Source of the DNA: Coriobacteriaceae bacterium
GTDB lineage: Bacteria > Actinomycetota > Coriobacteriia > Coriobacteriales > Atopobiaceae
Assembly: GCA_004557505.1 (NCBI GenBank)
Contig: SFGZ01000003.1
Location: forward strand, 1-64,000
Direction of reading: 5' to 3'
Length of the DNA: 64,000 bases
Both the position numbers and the translations under genes were made by a program. Under the pieces are notes generated by a model that saw only the letters and a list, made by a program, of their open reading frames with translations, ran no database searches and had not been told where the DNA came from. Within the stretch, counting starts at the first letter, position 1, and every line of letters begins with the position of its first letter. Positions 38,104 to 46,983 of this stretch are shown piece after piece.

Positions 38104-40920
38104 ATGTACGACAAGCTTTTCGAACCTGGTCGCATCGGATCGGTCGAGCTGAGGAACCGACTGGTCATGGAGCCCATGGGCGTGGGGCTCGCAAATCTGG
38201 ACGGGACTCCAACGGAAGAGATGATTCGTTACTACGAGCTGCGCGCCGCAGGCGGTGCGGGGCTTGTGATCCCGGAGATCTGTCGGATCGACGACGAGAC
38301 GGGCGTCGGAGAGCTGCGCCAGATCTCCGTCACGCGCGACCGCAGCGTTCCGCAGCTCGCTCGCCTCGCACAGGCCATCCACCGGCACGGCTCCAAGACG
38401 TTTTTACAGCTGCATCATCCGGGCAGGGAGACGCCCAACGCCCTTCTCGGCGGAAAGCCGGTCGTCTCGGCGTCCGCGATTCCCTGCAAGAAGACGCAGG
38501 CGGAGACCCGCGCCCTCTCGACCGAGGAGGTCCAGCATATAGTCCGGGAGTTCATCGACGGCGCGGTCCGTGCCGAGCGCGCCGGCTTCGATGGCGTCGA
38601 GCTGCACTGCGCACACGGCTACCTGCTGCAGCAGTTCCTCTCTCCCTACACCAACAAGCGTACCGACCGGTATGGCGGCAGCTTCGAGGGTCGCCTGCGC
38701 ATCGTGACCGAGATCATCGCGGGCATCCGCGAGCGCTGCTCCGCAAGCTTTGCGCTTGGCTGCCGCGTCTCCGTCGAGGAGTTCCTTGATAAGACGGGCG
38801 TCACCGAGGACTACATCCACGTTGCCGATGGCGTCAGGATCTGCATGGCGCTTGAGGGGGCGGGCGTCGATTTCCTCGACGTGTCCGTTGGCCTCTACGA
38901 GACCGGCGTCACCTGCGTGGAGCCCGTGAGCTATCCGGAGGGGTGGCGCCATGACATCATCCGGGCCGTAAAGGAGCACGTCAGCGTCCCCGTGATCGCG
39001 GTCTCCGCCTATCGCGGCCCCGACGTCCCCGAGGCCTTCCTCGAGGAGGGGACCATCGACTTCGCCGGCCTTGGCCGCGCGTGGCTCGCCGACCCGGAGT
39101 GGGGCAACAAGGTGCAGCAGGGCCGCGTTCCCGAGCTGCGCAAGTGCATCAGCTGCCTGCGCTGCTTCGAATCGCTGGAGCAGAACGCCGAGAGGTGCAT
39201 GCCGCTCGAGTGCGCCGTCAACCCGGAGTGCGCCCACGAGCTGCGCTACGGTGAGCTTCCGATTGACGTCGACCACCACCGCGTGGTCGTGGTCGGCGGC
39301 GGTCCCGGCGGCTGCCAGGCTGCGGAGACCGCAGCGCGGCGCGGCTGCATGGTGACGCTGCTTGAGAGGGGCGACCGCCTTGGCGGACAGGTCCTTCTCG
39401 CCGGCCGTCCGCCACGCAAGGAGAAGATGGGCTTCGTCCCGCAGTACTACGAGACGATGCTGCCCAAGCTTGGTGTGGACGTGCGCCTTGGGGAGGAGGC
39501 GACGGTGGGCTCGGTGATGGCGCTCGACCCCGACGCCGTCATCTGCGCCACCGGCGGAGACCCCGTCGTGCCTGAGTCGATTCCGGGGATTCACGGCGGG
39601 AACGTGATCTGCGTGCCCGAGGCCCTTTCCCGCGAGAGCTACGAGGGCAGGCGCGTCGCGGTCGTGGGCGCCGGCATGACGGGCCTCGAGACCGCCGAGT
39701 ACGTCGCCGACAAGGGCGCGGCCCTCGTCACCGTCGTCGACATGGTGACCACGCCGGCCCCGGGCACCAACCAGACCAACCTCGTTGACCTGATGGGGCG
39801 CCTGCACGCGCAGAAGGTCGAGCTCCGGCTGGGCGAGAGGCTCGTCGAGGTGGGCCCGGACGGCATTGCTGTCGAGGGCGTGGAAAGCGGCAGGCGCTCC
39901 GAGGTCGAGGCGGACCTCGTGGTCCTCTCGCTGGGCAACCGGCCCGCGACCGCACTTGCCGAGGGGCTCCGCCAGCGCGGCGTCGCGGTCTGCCTTGTCG
40001 GCTCGGCCGTGCGCGACGGCAACATAGCACCGGCCACGCGCGGCGGTTACGAGGCCGCCCGCGCGCTCTTCCCAACGCCCACCGCGCGCTCGAGCTTCCG
40101 CATGGCCGCCGCCGACCTCGAGGGGTTCGGCGCGTCGCCCGTGATGTCCGACCAGCGCGGCCTTTACCTTGCCTACACCACTGACCCGGCCGCCATCGAG
40201 CGCGTCCTGCCCGCGCCGCTCAAGCCCTTCTCGATGCCCGTGGTGACGCTCTCCGTGAATCACATCCTGCGGCCGTCGTTCGCCGATGACTACTACGAGG
40301 CCATGCTCGGCGTGTACTGCCGCCTTGGCGATCAGCTTGGGCAATACACGATGTCGCTGCTTCTGGGCGGCAACGGCGCCGAGATGGCGACGCAGCTCGG
40401 CCGAGACAGCGGATTCATGCCCAAGAAGCTGGGGGCGCAGTTCTCGATTCGCAGGGACGGTTCGGCGCTCTGCGTCGACCTTGCCCGCCGCGGTCATCGG
40501 CTGGTACACGTGGAGGCGGACCTTGGCGAGTACAACAGCCCGCTCTGCCACCCGATCTTCCAGTCTCCAGCCGCGGGAAAGACAACCAAGGGCTGCGGGT
40601 TCTACTATCACTTCGACCGATCGGCGCTGCCGCAGGGCGGCGCGGGACTGACCAGCGGCGCCATTAACGCAGCGCTCGTGCAGTACGACTACCGCCAGTG
40701 GGTGCCGGGCTACGTGACCAGCATCGAGGTGGCGTCGAGTCCCGATGACCCATGGGGCGAGCTTCCCGTGCTCTCCGTCCTTGGCTGCGCGTACTCCGAC
40801 CTTGACCTTACGGTCCTTGGCGAGAAGAGGCTCGCGGACGTCGACGCGGGCGAGCTCTTTCCATACGCCTTCGCCGGCCGGTACGACCGCACCACGCTCG
40901 GAGAGGTCGGTCGCGTCTAG
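38104..40920 (+). CDS. Old-Yellow-Enzyme-type flavin/Fe-S reductase fused to an acetoacetate-decarboxylase-like domain
   Basis: A 938-residue protein. Residues 1-345 form an FMN-binding TIM barrel (LFEPGRIGSVELRNRLVMEPM; LQLHHPGRE; FDGVELHCAHGYLLQQFLSP; AGLGRAWLADPEW). Cys348, 351, 354 and 365 fit the [4Fe-4S] site of 2,4-dienoyl-CoA reductase and enoate reductases. Residues about 390-650 are an FAD/NAD(P) module (VVVVGGGPGGCQAAETA; RVAVVGAGMTGLETAEY). From about 662 a domain resembling acetoacetate decarboxylase follows, including YYEAMLGVYCRLG and MPKKLGAQF, where Lys774/775 match the Schiff-base Lys pair. ATG 38104 follows GAAGGGAGAGG. The substrate is unknown; reduction coupled to decarboxylation or hydration of a keto acid is a guess. 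Confidence 0.85.
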   Translation: MYDKLFEPGRIGSVELRNRLVMEPMGVGLANLDGTPTEEMIRYYELRAAGGAGLVIPEICRIDDETGVGELRQISVTRDRSVPQLARLAQAIHRHGSKTFLQLHHPGRETPNALLGGKPVVSASAIPCKKTQAETRALSTEEVQHIVREFIDGAVRAERAGFDGVELHCAHGYLLQQFLSPYTNKRTDRYGGSFEGRLRIVTEIIAGIRERCSASFALGCRVSVEEFLDKTGVTEDYIHVADGVRICMALEGAGVDFLDVSVGLYETGVTCVEPVSYPEGWRHDIIRAVKEHVSVPVIAVSAYRGPDVPEAFLEEGTIDFAGLGRAWLADPEWGNKVQQGRVPELRKCISCLRCFESLEQNAERCMPLECAVNPECAHELRYGELPIDVDHHRVVVVGGGPGGCQAAETAARRGCMVTLLERGDRLGGQVLLAGRPPRKEKMGFVPQYYETMLPKLGVDVRLGEEATVGSVMALDPDAVICATGGDPVVPESIPGIHGGNVICVPEALSRESYEGRRVAVVGAGMTGLETAEYVADKGAALVTVVDMVTTPAPGTNQTNLVDLMGRLHAQKVELRLGERLVEVGPDGIAVEGVESGRRSEVEADLVVLSLGNRPATALAEGLRQRGVAVCLVGSAVRDGNIAPATRGGYEAARALFPTPTARSSFRMAAADLEGFGASPVMSDQRGLYLAYTTDPAAIERVLPAPLKPFSMPVVTLSVNHILRPSFADDYYEAMLGVYCRLGDQLGQYTMSLLLGGNGAEMATQLGRDSGFMPKKLGAQFSIRRDGSALCVDLARRGHRLVHVEADLGEYNSPLCHPIFQSPAAGKTTKGCGFYYHFDRSALPQGGAGLTSGAINAALVQYDYRQWVPGYVTSIEVASSPDDPWGELPVLSVLGCAYSDLDLTVLGEKRLADVDAGELFPYAFAGRYDRTTLGEVGRV

Positions 40921-41088
40921 GCGCGCTTGACGGGCGCGCCTGCCTTGGCTGCGCTTGGGCGCCCGCCATCCCATTGCGGTGGCGGGCGCCATCCCATTGC
41001 GCTTCTCGGCGCCGCTCGCGACAACCAGCGCCCCCGCCCGCAGAGCCTCCCAAACACCTTCCTTTGGGCGTGCGCCCCCATCTTCCCT

Positions 41089-41116
41089 GTGACAAGGCGC
41101 CTCTGTGGTGTAAAGT
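41089..41116 (+). promoter_or_regulatory. Candidate thrS promoter
   Basis: GTGACA (41089-41094) and TAAAGT (41111-41116) are separated by 16 bases. The start would lie near 41123, giving a leader of about 340 bases before thrS that contains the short frame at 41231. The segment 40921-41088 has only a short duplication (CATCCCATTGCG twice near 40966 and 40991). Confidence 0.5.
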
Positions 41117-41230
41117 ACCAATGTCTGCGCAACCGCAGGCAGCGCAGGTGGCCTCACGCGCCCGGAGGGGTGTGGCGTCACGTGCGCCCGTAGAAGTGCC
41201 AGAGAAAATGCGCGGGGGAGTCATTAGGGC

Positions 41231-41335
41231 ATGCACTACATGAGCGTCATGCACACGTTCCTTCAGACCACAGAGGCGGTTGGCGTCCACGCCACTCTCG
41301 CCGCACCCGCCATGGCCGCGACGGCGACTATCTAG
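41231..41335 (+). CDS. Possible thrS leader peptide (34 residues, six Thr)
   Basis: ATG 41231 opens a 34-codon frame ending TAG 41333-41335. It contains HTFLQTTE, HATLAAP and AATATI, six threonines in all (18 %). GGGGGAG and AGGG lie upstream. After the stop, GTGCCG and CGGCAC near 41369-41393 can form a stem before thrS. Ribosome stalling at Thr codons could then control thrS by attenuation. This is inferred only from position and composition. Confidence 0.4.
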   Translation: MHYMSVMHTFLQTTEAVGVHATLAAPAMAATATI

Positions 41336-41463
41336 GCGGCTGTCCCTCACCCGGCCGCGTGCCGTGTGACAGTCGCCGTTACGCGCGGCACCGCCGGATG
41401 CGGGCCGCGAGCGCCATCCTGCAGACAGAGTCTGGGGTGCCACCCCAAGGAAGAGGTTTACTC

Positions 41464-43227
41464 ATGAAGGTTCTCTACAACGACGGCCACGTGGGCGAGT
41501 GCCCCGAGGACCAGGAGCTCCACGTCATCCGCCACTCTGCGGCGCACATCCTCGCGCAGGCCATAAAGCGCCTCTACCCCGAGGCGGACTTCGCCTTTGG
41601 CCCCGCCACCGAGAACGGCTTCTACTACGACATCGATCTTCCTGCGGGCACCAAGATCTCCGAGGATGACTTCCCCAAGATCGAGGCCGAGATGGCCAGG
41701 ATCGCCAAGGAGAACCTCAGGTTCGAGACGTACGAGCTGCCCCGCGGGCAGGCCATCGCGCACATGCGGGAGCGTGGCGAGAAGTACAAGGTCGAGCATA
41801 TCGGCGACCTATCCGCAGACGCCCGCATCACCTTCTACAGGCAGGGCGAGTACGTGGACATGTGCGTGGGCCCGCATCTCCTCTACACCAAGGGCCTCAA
41901 GGCCTTCAAGCTCACGGGCGTCTCCGGGGCCTACTGGAAGGGCGACAAGGACAACAAGATGCTCACGCGCGTGAATGGCGTGGCCTTCCGCTCCAAGCAG
42001 GAGCTTGCCGAGTGGGAGCACATGCGCGAGGAGGCGGAGCGGCGCGACCACAGGAAGATAGGCCAGGAGATGGAGCTCTTCATGATGAGCGACGCCGGCC
42101 CGGGCTTCCCGTTCTGGCTGCCCAACGGCATGCGCGTGCGCAACGCCCTGATGCAGTACTGGCAGGAGATGCAGGACGCCTACGGGTACGAGCAGGTGCA
42201 GACGCCCATCATCCTGTCCCGCAGCCTGTGGGAGACCTCGGGCCACTGGGACCACTACAAAGAGAACATGTACACCACCAAGATCGACGACGAGGACTAC
42301 GCCATCAAGCCCATGAACTGCCCCGGCGCCTGCCTCGTCTACAAGAGTCGCCCGCGCTCCTACCGCGATCTGCCCCTCAAGCTCGCGGAGGCCGGCCTCG
42401 ACCACAGGCACGAGCTCAAGGGGGCCCTCCACGGTCTCTTCCGCGTCCGCGAGTTCACCCAGGACGACGCGCACCTGTTCATCCGCCCGGACCAGATAAG
42501 CGAGCAGGTCACCGACGTCGCTCAGCTCATCACGGCCTACTACGCGCAGTTCGGCTTCCCCTACCGCGTGGAGCTCTCCACGCGCCCGGCGGACTCCATG
42601 GGCTCAGACGAGGACTGGGGGCGCGCGGAGGAAGGCCTCAGGGAGGCCCTCGAGTCGATGGGCATCGAGTACAAGCTCAACCCCGGTGACGGCGCCTTCT
42701 ACGGGCCCAAGATAGACTTCCACCTTGAGGACTGCCTGGGACGCGAGTGGCAGTGCGGCACCATACAGCTCGACTTCCAGCTGCCCCACAACTTCCAGCT
42801 GGAGTACACGGCCTCCGATGGCAGCAAGCGGCAGCCCATCATGATCCACCGCGCGGGCTTCGGGAGCTTCGAGCGTTTCATAGGCATGCTCATCGAGCAG
42901 TATGCCGGCAAGTTCCCCACCTGGCTCTCGCCTTGCCAGGTCAAGATACTGCCCGTCTCCGAGAAGAGCCGTGAGTACGCCCACAAGGTCGCCCGCCGCC
43001 TGCGCGACGCCAAGGTGCGCGTGAAGGTGGACGACCGCGACGAGAAGATAGGATACAAGATCCGCGAGGCGCGCTCTGTCGATCGCGTGCCCTACATGCT
43101 GATACTGGGCGAGAAGGAGGCCGAGGCCGGCAACGTCTCCGTGCGCGATCGCTCTGGCGAGACGGTCCAGCGCGACCTCGAGGACTTCGTGGCCAGCCTC
43201 TCCGCCGAGATAGCCGAGCGCCGCTAG
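41464..43227 (+). CDS. thrS: Threonyl-tRNA synthetase lacking the N-terminal TGS domain
   Basis: A 587-residue class II synthetase. The editing domain starts almost at once: IRHSAAHILAQAIK (H24, H28) and DMCVGPHLL. The catalytic core has MNCPGACLVYK, RELKGALHGLFRVREFTQDDAH-type motif 2, and HRAGFGSFERFIGMLIEQ as motif 3, with a C-terminal anticodon-binding domain (VKILPVSEKS onward). E. coli ThrS is 642 residues with a TGS domain of about 60 residues in front, which is reduced here to about 20. AAGGAAGAGG precedes ATG 41464. Confidence 0.96.
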   Translation: MKVLYNDGHVGECPEDQELHVIRHSAAHILAQAIKRLYPEADFAFGPATENGFYYDIDLPAGTKISEDDFPKIEAEMARIAKENLRFETYELPRGQAIAHMRERGEKYKVEHIGDLSADARITFYRQGEYVDMCVGPHLLYTKGLKAFKLTGVSGAYWKGDKDNKMLTRVNGVAFRSKQELAEWEHMREEAERRDHRKIGQEMELFMMSDAGPGFPFWLPNGMRVRNALMQYWQEMQDAYGYEQVQTPIILSRSLWETSGHWDHYKENMYTTKIDDEDYAIKPMNCPGACLVYKSRPRSYRDLPLKLAEAGLDHRHELKGALHGLFRVREFTQDDAHLFIRPDQISEQVTDVAQLITAYYAQFGFPYRVELSTRPADSMGSDEDWGRAEEGLREALESMGIEYKLNPGDGAFYGPKIDFHLEDCLGREWQCGTIQLDFQLPHNFQLEYTASDGSKRQPIMIHRAGFGSFERFIGMLIEQYAGKFPTWLSPCQVKILPVSEKSREYAHKVARRLRDAKVRVKVDDRDEKIGYKIREARSVDRVPYMLILGEKEAEAGNVSVRDRSGETVQRDLEDFVASLSAEIAERR

Positions 43228-43241
43228 ACCGAGGCGCTGCG

Positions 43242-43562
43242 GTGGGCGAGAAGGACATCGACCTTGACGCGCTCTCAGCGCTCTCGTCCCAGATGGGGCG
43301 GGAGCGCTGGCGTGCCTTGTCGGATGCCGCGCAGGTTGTGGCCAACTACCTCGCGTGCCACCCGCGCGTGGAGGCCGTGCGCTACCCGGGTCTTAAGACG
43401 GACCCGGACTTCCCGCGGGCTGCGAGCAAGCTCGTTGGCGGCTTCGGGCCGTATGTGGCGTTTCGGCTGACAGGCGCCCCGGCAGGGGAGTGGTGCCGCT
43501 GGGAGGCTGACGAGCGCGACGCCCGCGAGCAGGTCATGGAGCTTGAGGTGACAATCCCGTGA
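43242..43562 (+). CDS. Small protein resembling part of a Cys/Met-metabolism PLP enzyme
   Basis: GTG 43242 opens 106 codons, 14 bases after thrS. The segment LSDAAQVVANYLACHPRVEAVRYPGLKTDP, then the GGFGPYVAFRL stretch, resembles the C-terminal subdomain of cystathionine gamma-synthase/lyase family enzymes. The PLP-binding Lys and the large domain are absent, so it cannot be catalytic by itself. It may be a remnant of a lost gene or a repurposed domain. Composition matches its GC-rich neighbours upstream, and degenerate DNA follows. Confidence 0.5.
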   Translation: MGEKDIDLDALSALSSQMGRERWRALSDAAQVVANYLACHPRVEAVRYPGLKTDPDFPRAASKLVGGFGPYVAFRLTGAPAGEWCRWEADERDAREQVMELEVTIP

Positions 43563-44015
43563 GATGACCGCGAGCTGCGCGCAAGGAACCTCTGGTGCCT
43601 CTGGGGGGCGCGCGTGACGCTACGCCTGAGCACCTATCGAATTGAAGGTGGACGGGGGCCGGACGTTTTTCTGAACCACAGCTAGGCCGCGTAGCCCAGC
43701 GCCACGCGGTACTCACTCCCAGCCGCTAGAAGAATGTCCATGAATGGCAGCATTGACCTTAGGGTCCAACCCTTGATGCTGCTTGGTCGAGCATGCAGGC
43801 ATATAGACATCAGGCCGACTGATCGACAGTACCGTAAGCTTGCTATGGTTATTCGCAAGCTATAAGCCGAACAAACGCGGGTGAAGGTACGATGGGGTAG
43901 TCCCATTGACCATGTAATTCGTTTTATGATCCGAAGATGCTCATAGATCAGGTCACTATTCATGCAAACGGGGATATCGGAGTCTCTCCCTATCTACCAA
44001 AAGGTGTATATCCAC
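43563..44015. other. Non-coding, AT-richer stretch
   Basis: No convincing gene on either strand. GC content drops clearly from about 43700, unlike the flanks. AGCTTGC and GCAAGCT form an inverted repeat at about 43838-43862. A 93-codon minus-strand frame (43682-43963) has no SD or recognisable domain. The region marks the left edge of a degraded or acquired segment. Confidence 0.5.
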
Positions 44016-44370
44016 ATGATTAATGCGCTGCTTAGCTTCCTGGCATGCGTTGCCGTCGGAGCGTTGGTTGGGGGGGACAGGCGCCTACATGGTTGTCTCC
44101 GGCGATGCGACGCCGCTGCACAGCTATCACAGGTCGAACGTCCAGCCGCAGGATCTGGCAGTACTCGCCCGCTGGAGCGGCCTGGGAGCGGTCATGTTGG
44201 GGGTTGGCATCATCCTGCTCTCTCTGCCCCTCCTGGCTAAGACACGACCCCTTCCCGGATGGGCAAGAGGGATGCTCCCCGTTGTCCTTGGGGGAGCGTT
44301 CCTGATTATCGGTGCCGTGGTGATAACAGGATCCATCGTCTACTACAACGGTGCGATTGTGGCGCCATGA
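44016..44370 (+). pseudogene. Small membrane protein gene frameshifted at a G7 run
   Basis: ATG 44016 begins INALLSFLACVAVGALVGG in one frame; after a run of seven G (44070-44076) the sensible sequence continues in the next frame: TGAYMVVSGDATPLHSYHR, a TM helix AVMLGVGIILLSLPLL, and another GMLPVVLGGAFLIIGAVVI. With six Gs it would be one 117-residue, three-TM protein resembling the DUF3784-type group. The downstream gene shares LGGTGARMMVRRG..LLRSYRR, supporting the repaired frame. It could be a true pseudogene, a slippage-controlled gene or a sequencing error. Confidence 0.65.
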
Positions 44371-44383
44371 GGGGCGGCGCCAA

Positions 44384-44617
44384 ATGGTGGAGAATTTCTT
44401 CGTCGGAATTGTGGTCTGCGTTCTCCTCGGGGGCACGGGTGCCAGGATGATGGTCAGAAGGGGTGCTGTCCTGCTCCGCTCCTATCGTCGCACGACAACG
44501 GGAGACTTATCAGCTGACGTAATGTCAGCGTGTTCTTCAGTGCTGATCCCCCGATGCAATTGCAATTATTATGTTACAGCAGGTTTTATTCATCACGGCT
44601 CCGATTGTTTGTTGTGA
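44384..44617 (+). pseudogene. Truncated paralogue of the preceding small membrane protein
   Basis: ATG 44384 starts VENFFVGIVVCVLLGGTGARMMVRRGAVLLRSYRRTTTGDL, parallel to the N-terminus of the gene at 44016. Homology then stops, and an unrelated Cys-rich tail runs to a stop at 44617. The break lies near the palindrome GCTGAC GTAAT GTCAGC (44513-44529), suggesting an insertion or deletion. The second half of the membrane protein is missing. Confidence 0.5.
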
Positions 44618-44916
44618 TGTCAGCCGGGAGAGTCTCCTATCCGCTTTCCTCAATGGATGGAATGCCGCTCGGCTGCTTCTGTGCCGAGGTTGTGGCGCGC
44701 TTTGCAGTGCCCGATGCTGACCCGTGCGCGCGCTCGTGTGGGAGGTGCGCAAGGGGGAACCCGTCTCGCATACGCTAGAGCACCTCGACCTCGGCGTCGG
44801 CGCAGGACCTGAGAAGGTCATCGGATAGTTTGCCGCCAGTTTCGTAAGGAGTCATTCCTGACCTGCTAGGATGTAAGCGTCATATCCATCGCCGCTGAGT
44901 GAGTGGGGGGCTGGCC
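44618..44916. other. Gap before the LuxR-type gene, no supported gene
   Basis: A short frame within about 44720-44828 (WEVRKGEPVSHTLEHLDLGV) might be a gene remnant, but no start or family is recognised. The last 40 bases hold the SD of the next gene. Confidence 0.4.
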
Positions 44917-46892
44917 ATGTCGCGCCGTGAGAGTGGCTCCGGAGAAGGCGGACTCTTATGCGCCCATGCATGGGGCATATGGTGCTTCTGGGGCGTGGCC
45001 CTCGCCTCCCTGCCGTGCGTGATGAGGTCTGCGCTTATCGTGTGTTCTCTGAGTCATCCGCATTGGTGGCCCCTCTGCAGTTCCAGACCGAGCCCTTGGC
45101 CTTAGCCTTCACTGCCCTGGTCCTTCTGCGGGCTCTTTTCGGGGATGAGACCTTCGTCTGCCTTGCCCATTTGCTTTGTGCGTGGGGGCCTGCTGTGGCC
45201 TGCGCGAGCGTGGTCGTAGTCGCCCTATGCGAGGTGGGGTGGCTTTTCGTGCGACTGGGAGACTTTGCTCTGTTTGGACGACTGCCCGTCTTCGGGCTTG
45301 TGGGCAGCGGTGCCTTGGCGGCCTCCATCATGTGCTGGACACTCTATGGGGCTGTCCTGGGTCCTGGCGAGGGGGCGCAAGAAGAAGGCGTTCCGGAGGA
45401 GAGCGTGCGCCTGAGGCTGTTTTGTGGAGGCTTCTGGGTACCCCTGGCCCTACTTGCCATAGCGATGCTTCTGCCCGTGCCCGGTGCCCTCGTGCTCAGC
45501 GTTGTGTCGGGCATCTTCGCATGGGGCGTCTTTCGGCTTCTTCGCTCCAAACGTTTGGGCACCTTTGCCCTTCTGGATTGCGAGCTTGCGCTCGTGGGCG
45601 GTCTGCTTGCCTTCTCGGCGTACTCTGGTGCTATTTTTGAGGCCCTGCTGTGCTGTCGGGTGTTTTCTCCTGACGCGACCCCTTGGGTGTTGGCTCTCGC
45701 CGTTGTGGCCGGGCTGGGGTTTCTCGCTCTCGACGTCCTCCTTATCCGCGTGTCCCGAGACGAAAGCCAATCGTTCGAGCGATCATCGGGTGCCGTGTCC
45801 GAGATGCCCGTGTGGAGTCGCCTGAAGGCCCTCCCGGGTGCAGACACTTTGAGCGATCGTCAGCGAGAAGTCCTTCTCCTGCGCCTGGAAGGGGTGAGGG
45901 TGGTCGACGTCTCCTCCAGGCTTGGTATTTCCGTCGGCACAGTGAGCACGTTCCAACGGCGTGCTTTGGACGCCCTGGGGTTCGAGGGGCTCGCGGATCT
46001 CTCGGCCGCTTTGGAGGATCCTTGCGGCGGGGAGGCTGCCCGTCGCGTGGTCGACAGGGATGCCTGCGACCGTTCGCGCAAGGGATGCGCTACGGCACTG
46101 CCCGTCGCGCTCTTCCTACCGCTTGCGGGTGCTGTGCCGTTTCCCTACCGGGGGTGTGCCCTGCTGCTGATCGGGGCGCTTCTCGTTACCCTTTCCCTTG
46201 CTTCCATGATCAGAGGGGGGAAGGGATTTTCTGGTCGCGAACTTGGGGGCGTTGCCTTGGTAGAGCATGCGCTCACCTGCGCCTCGGCTGTGTCGTTGGG
46301 GTGGTCGATGTCGGTCGGCATCGGCTCCATCTTCGATTTCGCTCGGCTCGAACTTCTCGTCTGTCTGACGGTCGCCCGGCTGGGCTGGTGCCCCCTTGGC
46401 ACCGGGAGGGGCAGGAGGCGAGGGGTCAAGCTGCTCGGATGCGATGCGCGTGTGCCACAGCCTCACCTGGCCATCCTTTATCTCCTCGCTGGCTCGAGCA
46501 TCCTGCTGCAGCAGACGGCCACGTTTGGCTCCACGTACTTTGTCGTCTTGCAGCCTGTCGTAGGGCTGCTCAGTTTGGGAAACTTTATCCTGTGGCTTTC
46601 CTGCGTGATCGGGTCGGTCGCCTTTCTGGTGTATCGATACCACACGGTATCGCGAGGAAGAGGCGTCTGGTCGGATGCATCGTCGCTTAAGGTATTCGAG
46701 GAGCAGGGTTTGAGCGAAACCGAAGCCCAGGTCATGCTCCTCGTGGCCAAAGGCTATGCCCGGAGTCAGATTGCTGCCAGGCTGCATCTTGCTGCAGGGA
46801 CTGTCAACGGGGCGAGGGCAACCGCCTACCGCAAGCTTGGCATCCACAGTACTAAGGACCTGAGGGAGCTTCTCCGTAAGTCAGTCCGTTAG
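44917..46892 (+). CDS. Polytopic membrane regulator with two LuxR-type HTH domains, probable frameshift near the start
   Basis: The main frame (44958-46892) encodes about 8 TM helices, a LuxR HTH (TLSDRQREVLLLRLEGVRVVDVSSRLGISVGTV, about 295-327), about 6 more TM helices, and a second LuxR HTH at the C-terminus (GLSETEAQVMLLVAKGYARSQIAARLHLAAGTVN). Single-HTH membrane LuxR proteins are common in Coriobacteriia; two in one chain look like a fusion of two regulators. ATG 44917 in another frame has a good SD (GGGGGG) and gives an N-terminal TM (HAWGIWCFWGVALASLPCV). That frame fits onto the main one after a shift at about 45060. Lower GC than the flanks. Confidence 0.72.
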
Positions 46893-46983
46893 AGCTGTCG
46901 CAATAAGTTCATATCGGGTTCAGACACGACAGGATTTCGTCCTTCCTCTACTCTTTTCGTTAAAGAAGAGGGAGGTGGAAGAC

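Noticed and set aside
38404..41181. Long minus-strand open frame opposite the reductase fusion
   Set aside because: Antisense to a gene with clear cofactor motifs; no independent support.
41117..41463. T-box riboswitch before thrS
   Set aside because: No AGGGTGGNACCGCG-like T-box sequence or matching specifier loop could be found; a leader peptide fits better.
43682..43963. 93-codon minus-strand gene in the low-GC gap
   Set aside because: No SD, no recognisable domain, and many rare codons for this genome; not listed as a gene.
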